NCBI GenBank assembly: GCA_045580875.1
Contig: JAZNOP010000117.1
Coordinates: 1 to 64,000, forward strand
DNA: 64,000 nucleotides
Reading direction: 5' to 3'
Origin: SIG598 sp045580875
GTDB lineage: Bacteria > Bacillota > Clostridia > Oscillospirales > Acutalibacteraceae
Part shown: piece by piece, positions 61,544 to 64,000 of the stretch
Layout: each line of letters opens with the position of its first letter
Numbering within the stretch: the first letter of the stretch is position 1
Notes under the pieces: generated by a model
Seen by the model: the letters and a program-made list of their open reading frames with translations, nothing else
Told to the model about the DNA's origin: nothing
The model's database searches: none
Translations under genes and position numbers: made by a program

Positions 61544-62695
61544 TTATCTGAAGCGGATAAGCGACGACAGCGCCTCGCGCAGTGCCGTTATCATCGCATC
61601 TATATCGTCTGTGGTGTTGTCATCGCAGAAGCTGACCCTTATCGTGCTGTCTGCGATATGCGGCTCCAGACCGAGCGAAACAAGCACATGACTTGCGCGC
61701 CCCTTGGAACAGGCAGAGCCGCTGGAGACATATATCTTCCGCTCAGCGAAGTAGTTGAGCAGAGTTTCCGATTTGATGCAGCCGGTTGCAAAGCTGATTA
61801 TGTGCGGTGCAGCATCATCGGGGCTGTTTATAACGACCGGAGCAAGTGCCTGAATTTCATCAGAGAGCAGGCGCTCGCGGCAGTATGCGTTAAGCCGGCT
61901 TATGTGCTCACATCTCTTATCCTGCGGCGGCAGTGATTTTACAGCAGCGCCGAGCGCGGCAATCAGCGGAACAGGCTCAGTTCCGGGTCTCAGCCTGTCC
62001 TGCTGGCTTCCGCCGTAGTGTATGGGAAGAATACGTACGCCCTTGCGGCGCCAGAGTGCTCCGACTCCTTTTGGTGCGTGTATCTTATGTCCGGACAGCG
62101 AGAGCAGGTCACAGCCGAGTGAGTTGACATTCACCGTAAGTTTGCCGAAAGCCTGAACAGCATCGCAATGCAGCAGCGCAGCGGATTTTGTCCGTTTGAG
62201 CAGCCGTGCTATAGAAGCGATGTTTGTGACAGCGCCGGTCTCGTTGTTTACCAGCATGAATGAAAGAAGTATGGTGTCAGCAGTAAGAGCAGCCGCAACG
62301 TCGTCGATATGTATATTACCGTCTTCGCGCGGCGAAATGCGTATAATTTCGAAGCCCTCGGATTCAAGCTGTGCAGCGGTGTCGAGTACGGAAGAGTGCT
62401 CGACTGAGGAAATTATTATGCGCCTGCCGGTGCGTTTCTTTGCGTGAGCCGCGCCGATAAGAGCAAGGTTGTTTGATTCTGTTCCGCCTGAGGTGAAGAA
62501 TATCTCGTCTTCACGGGCGGAAAGTTCGGCTGCCACAGCGCGTCGGGCATCGTCAACAAGGTGCTCAGCCTCCATGCCGAGAGTGTGGCGGGAGGAGGGA
62601 TTGCCCCAGTGCGATATCATCGTGTCGTATGCAGCCCGGGCGCTTGCTTCAGAGACCCGTGTTGTAGCCGCATTGTCAAGATAGATGCCGCTCAA
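61544..62695 (-). CDS. Cysteine desulfurase, NifS/IscS-like, partner of ThiI
   Basis: A 383-residue PLP enzyme that takes sulfur from cysteine. It begins GIYLDNAATTRVSEAS. The PLP lysine is in SLSGHKIHAPKGVG, and the active cysteine loop is SSGSACSKGRASHVL. It belongs to the short-loop IscS/NifS/YrvO type. In Firmicutes such a gene directly before thiI supplies persulfide for 4-thiouridine. The start is TTG at 62695, 8 bases after GGAGG; a TTG two codons earlier is too close. It heads the desulfurase-thiI-CinA-sortase transcript. Confidence 0.92.
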   Translation of the reverse strand: MSGIYLDNAATTRVSEASARAAYDTMISHWGNPSSRHTLGMEAEHLVDDARRAVAAELSAREDEIFFTSGGTESNNLALIGAAHAKKRTGRRIIISSVEHSSVLDTAAQLESEGFEIIRISPREDGNIHIDDVAAALTADTILLSFMLVNNETGAVTNIASIARLLKRTKSAALLHCDAVQAFGKLTVNVNSLGCDLLSLSGHKIHAPKGVGALWRRKGVRILPIHYGGSQQDRLRPGTEPVPLIAALGAAVKSLPPQDKRCEHISRLNAYCRERLLSDEIQALAPVVINSPDDAAPHIISFATGCIKSETLLNYFAERKIYVSSGSACSKGRASHVLVSLGLEPHIADSTIRVSFCDDNTTDDIDAMITALREALSSLIRFR

Positions 62696-62732
62696 AGTCA
62701 AAACCTCCGATCAAAGCTGGTTAGTTCAATAT

Positions 62733-62761
62733 ATTATACACCAACCGACCGGTATTTACAA
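62733..62761 (-). promoter_or_regulatory. Promoter of the desulfurase-thiI-CinA-sortase transcript
   Basis: On the minus strand TTGTAA (62756-62761) and TATAAT (62733-62738) are 17 bases apart. ACCGGT (62748-62753) lies in the spacer, where a bound regulator would block polymerase. Confidence 0.75.
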
Positions 62762-62799
62762 TACTTTATTTATATATAATTATAATACAATAATCATGT

Positions 62800-62816
62800 A
62801 CCGGTTGCGAACCGGT
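62800..62816. promoter_or_regulatory. Palindromic operator candidate
   Basis: ACCGGTT-GCG-AACCGGT is a perfect 7+3+7 inverted repeat between the divergent desulfurase and sdaA genes. It shares the ACCGGT core found again inside the desulfurase promoter at 62748-62753. The regulator is unknown. Confidence 0.5.
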
Positions 62817-62901
62817 TATCTTCCGGAAATCCGCATCAGATACCGAAAATCTGATTGCTTGCTGATAAAGGCAGAAAAATAAGCGATTGTGTCCGTTGCT
62901 G

Positions 62902-62929
62902 TTGCAAATCACTCAAAATGTGCTAAAAT
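62902..62929 (+). promoter_or_regulatory. Promoter of the serine dehydratase gene
   Basis: TTGCAA (62902-62907) and TAAAAT (62924-62929, with an extended TGC) are 16 bases apart, about 30 bases before the start codon. Confidence 0.65.
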
Positions 62930-62960
62930 GAATGCATAACCTTAAGGGGGATAATGACAG

Positions 62961-64000
62961 ATGAAATCGCTTCGTGAATTATATAAGGTCGGCAGAGGTC
63001 CGTCCAGTTCGCATACAATGGGTCCTGAACGCGCCTGCCGCTATTTTCTTGAGAAAACCGAGGGCGCTGACCGTTACAAGGTGATTCTTTACGGCTCACT
63101 TGCGCTTACCGGCAAAGGACACCGGACAGATGCCGCCATAGAGAAGACTATGGAAGAGTTTTCGGTTGAAATTGTTTTTGATACCGAGACTCAGGAGCTT
63201 CCTCATGCAAATACAATGGATTTCTTTGCCTACCGCGGCGATGAGCTGATGGCCGAGACAAGAATCCTTTCGGTCGGCGGCGGTGATATCCGGATTGTAG
63301 GCTGTCCCGAGGCGGACAAGCCTGAGGTCTACCACGAGAAGAATTTCCGCGAGATCGAGGAATACTGCAACGCAAAGAACATCCGCCTGTCCGATTACGT
63401 CTACGAAAAGGAAGGCGATGATATCCGCGCATTTCTTTATGAGATATGGCATGTGATGAAAGAGGAGATCCGCGAGGGTCTTGTCACCACCGGCACACTT
63501 CCGGGCGGACTTAATGTTGAGCGTGTCGCACATATTCTCTATACGCGCCGTCATATAGATGAGCGCCCCGAAACCAAGGAAAACCGCATGGTCTGTGCCT
63601 ATGCCTTTGCTGCAGCCGAGCAGAATGCTGACTGCGGAACAATAGTTACTGCGCCCACCTGCGGCGCCTGCGCAGTTCTCCCTGCTGTACTCAAGTATAT
63701 GCAGGAGAAAAAGGGTTTCACAGACGAGCAGATGATCAATGCCCTTGCTGTTGGCGGACTTATCGGAAATATAGTCAAGCAGAATGCTTCGATTTCCGGT
63801 GCTGAATGCGGCTGTCAGGCGGAGATAGGAACAGCCTGTGCAATGGCATCTGCCGCGCTGTGCGAGCTGTTTGAAATGGGCATCGACCAGATCGAATATG
63901 CAGCGGAAATGTCGCTTGAGCACATGCTCGGACTGACCTGTGACCCGGTCTGCGGACTTGTTCAGATTCCCTGCATCGAGCGAAATGCTGTTGCGGCAAT
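62961..64000 (+). CDS. sdaA: L-serine ammonia-lyase (Fe-S serine dehydratase), 3' end outside the window
   Basis: The first 346 or so codons of an iron-sulfur serine dehydratase that turns serine into pyruvate and ammonia. It opens MKSLRELYKVGRGPSSSHTM, where GPSSSHTMGP is the beta-domain signature. The alpha domain follows in the same chain: TAPTCGACAVLPAVL with a cluster-binding cysteine, ISGAECGCQAEIG, and CDPVCGLVQIPCIERN at the edge. It is thus the single-chain form. ATG at 62961 follows AAGGGGG. It is divergent from the desulfurase, with shared ACCGGT sites between. Confidence 0.95.
   Translation, partial: MKSLRELYKVGRGPSSSHTMGPERACRYFLEKTEGADRYKVILYGSLALTGKGHRTDAAIEKTMEEFSVEIVFDTETQELPHANTMDFFAYRGDELMAETRILSVGGGDIRIVGCPEADKPEVYHEKNFREIEEYCNAKNIRLSDYVYEKEGDDIRAFLYEIWHVMKEEIREGLVTTGTLPGGLNVERVAHILYTRRHIDERPETKENRMVCAYAFAAAEQNADCGTIVTAPTCGACAVLPAVLKYMQEKKGFTDEQMINALAVGGLIGNIVKQNASISGAECGCQAEIGTACAMASAALCELFEMGIDQIEYAAEMSLEHMLGLTCDPVCGLVQIPCIERNAVAA

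Overview
The window looks like a chromosomal segment of an anaerobic, low-to-mid GC Firmicute of class Clostridia, most like the Oscillospiraceae/Ruminococcaceae. The reasons are a tig-clpP-clpX-lon-ysxC block, DUF1540, DUF3343, DUF3899, DUF4830 and CD3324-type small proteins, cdaA-cdaR, a two-gene SUF-like Fe-S pair, an Fe-S type serine dehydratase, AGGAGG ribosome sites and frequent TTG starts. No phage, IS element, CRISPR array or rRNA is visible. The taxonomic placement is inference from gene content.

Layout. 1-9.7 kb: the end of threonine synthase, DUF1540, a phosphoesterase, then trigger factor, ClpP, ClpX, Lon, the YsxC GTPase and a serine hydrolase. 9.8-18.9 kb: a peptide ABC transporter operon (oppA-B-C-D-F plus DUF3899) on the minus strand, with very large insertions in OppD, OppF and OppC. 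19.2-21.4 kb: an orphan DNA methyltransferase, a five-gene tRNA operon (Val-Asp-Phe-Gly-Cys) and a lone, identical tRNA-Gly on the other strand. 21.5-25.5 kb: PHP phosphoesterase, small regulators, acetyltransferase and methyltransferase. 25.5-31.1 kb: gap, an eight-helix protein with an Asp/Tyr tail, cysK, an HD hydrolase and dCMP deaminase. 31.4-43.7 kb: MFS carrier, GDPD, cdaR-cdaA, a DUF3343/cysteine-desulfurase-like pair, a sigma factor, two glycosyltransferases and a degenerate GGDEF-EAL protein. 43.9-51.3 kb: aroC, a chorismate mutase-cyclase fusion, an EamA carrier, SufC and SufB-like proteins, an LCP protein and PepD. 51.3-54.5 kb: a hairpin repeat, two small genes, rpsF-ssb-rpsR and a 0.6 kb region with DnaA-box-like sites. 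54.5-62.7 kb (minus strand): cysteine desulfurase, thiI, a CinA-sortase fusion, an acetyltransferase and a second fusion. 63-64 kb: the start of sdaA.

The most unusual content is the pair of membrane-spanning fusions at 54.5-60.3 kb. One joins a complete CinA (MoCF plus NMN-deamidase domain), predicted inside the cell, through one membrane helix to a class B sortase outside with His, Cys and Arg all present. The other has a worn MoCF-like domain, one helix, a sortase fold whose His and Cys are replaced, and a SpoIID-like domain. They look like paralogs of which one became a non-catalytic wall protein.

Other points of note are the enlarged Opp system, a chorismate mutase fused to a kynurenine-formamidase-like cyclase, and a dispersed three-hairpin repeat whose stems differ by paired changes. 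There is also a cluster of TTTTCCACA-type sites upstream of rpsF. Starts were adjusted by ribosome-site position. All family calls rest on reading the sequence, without database searches.
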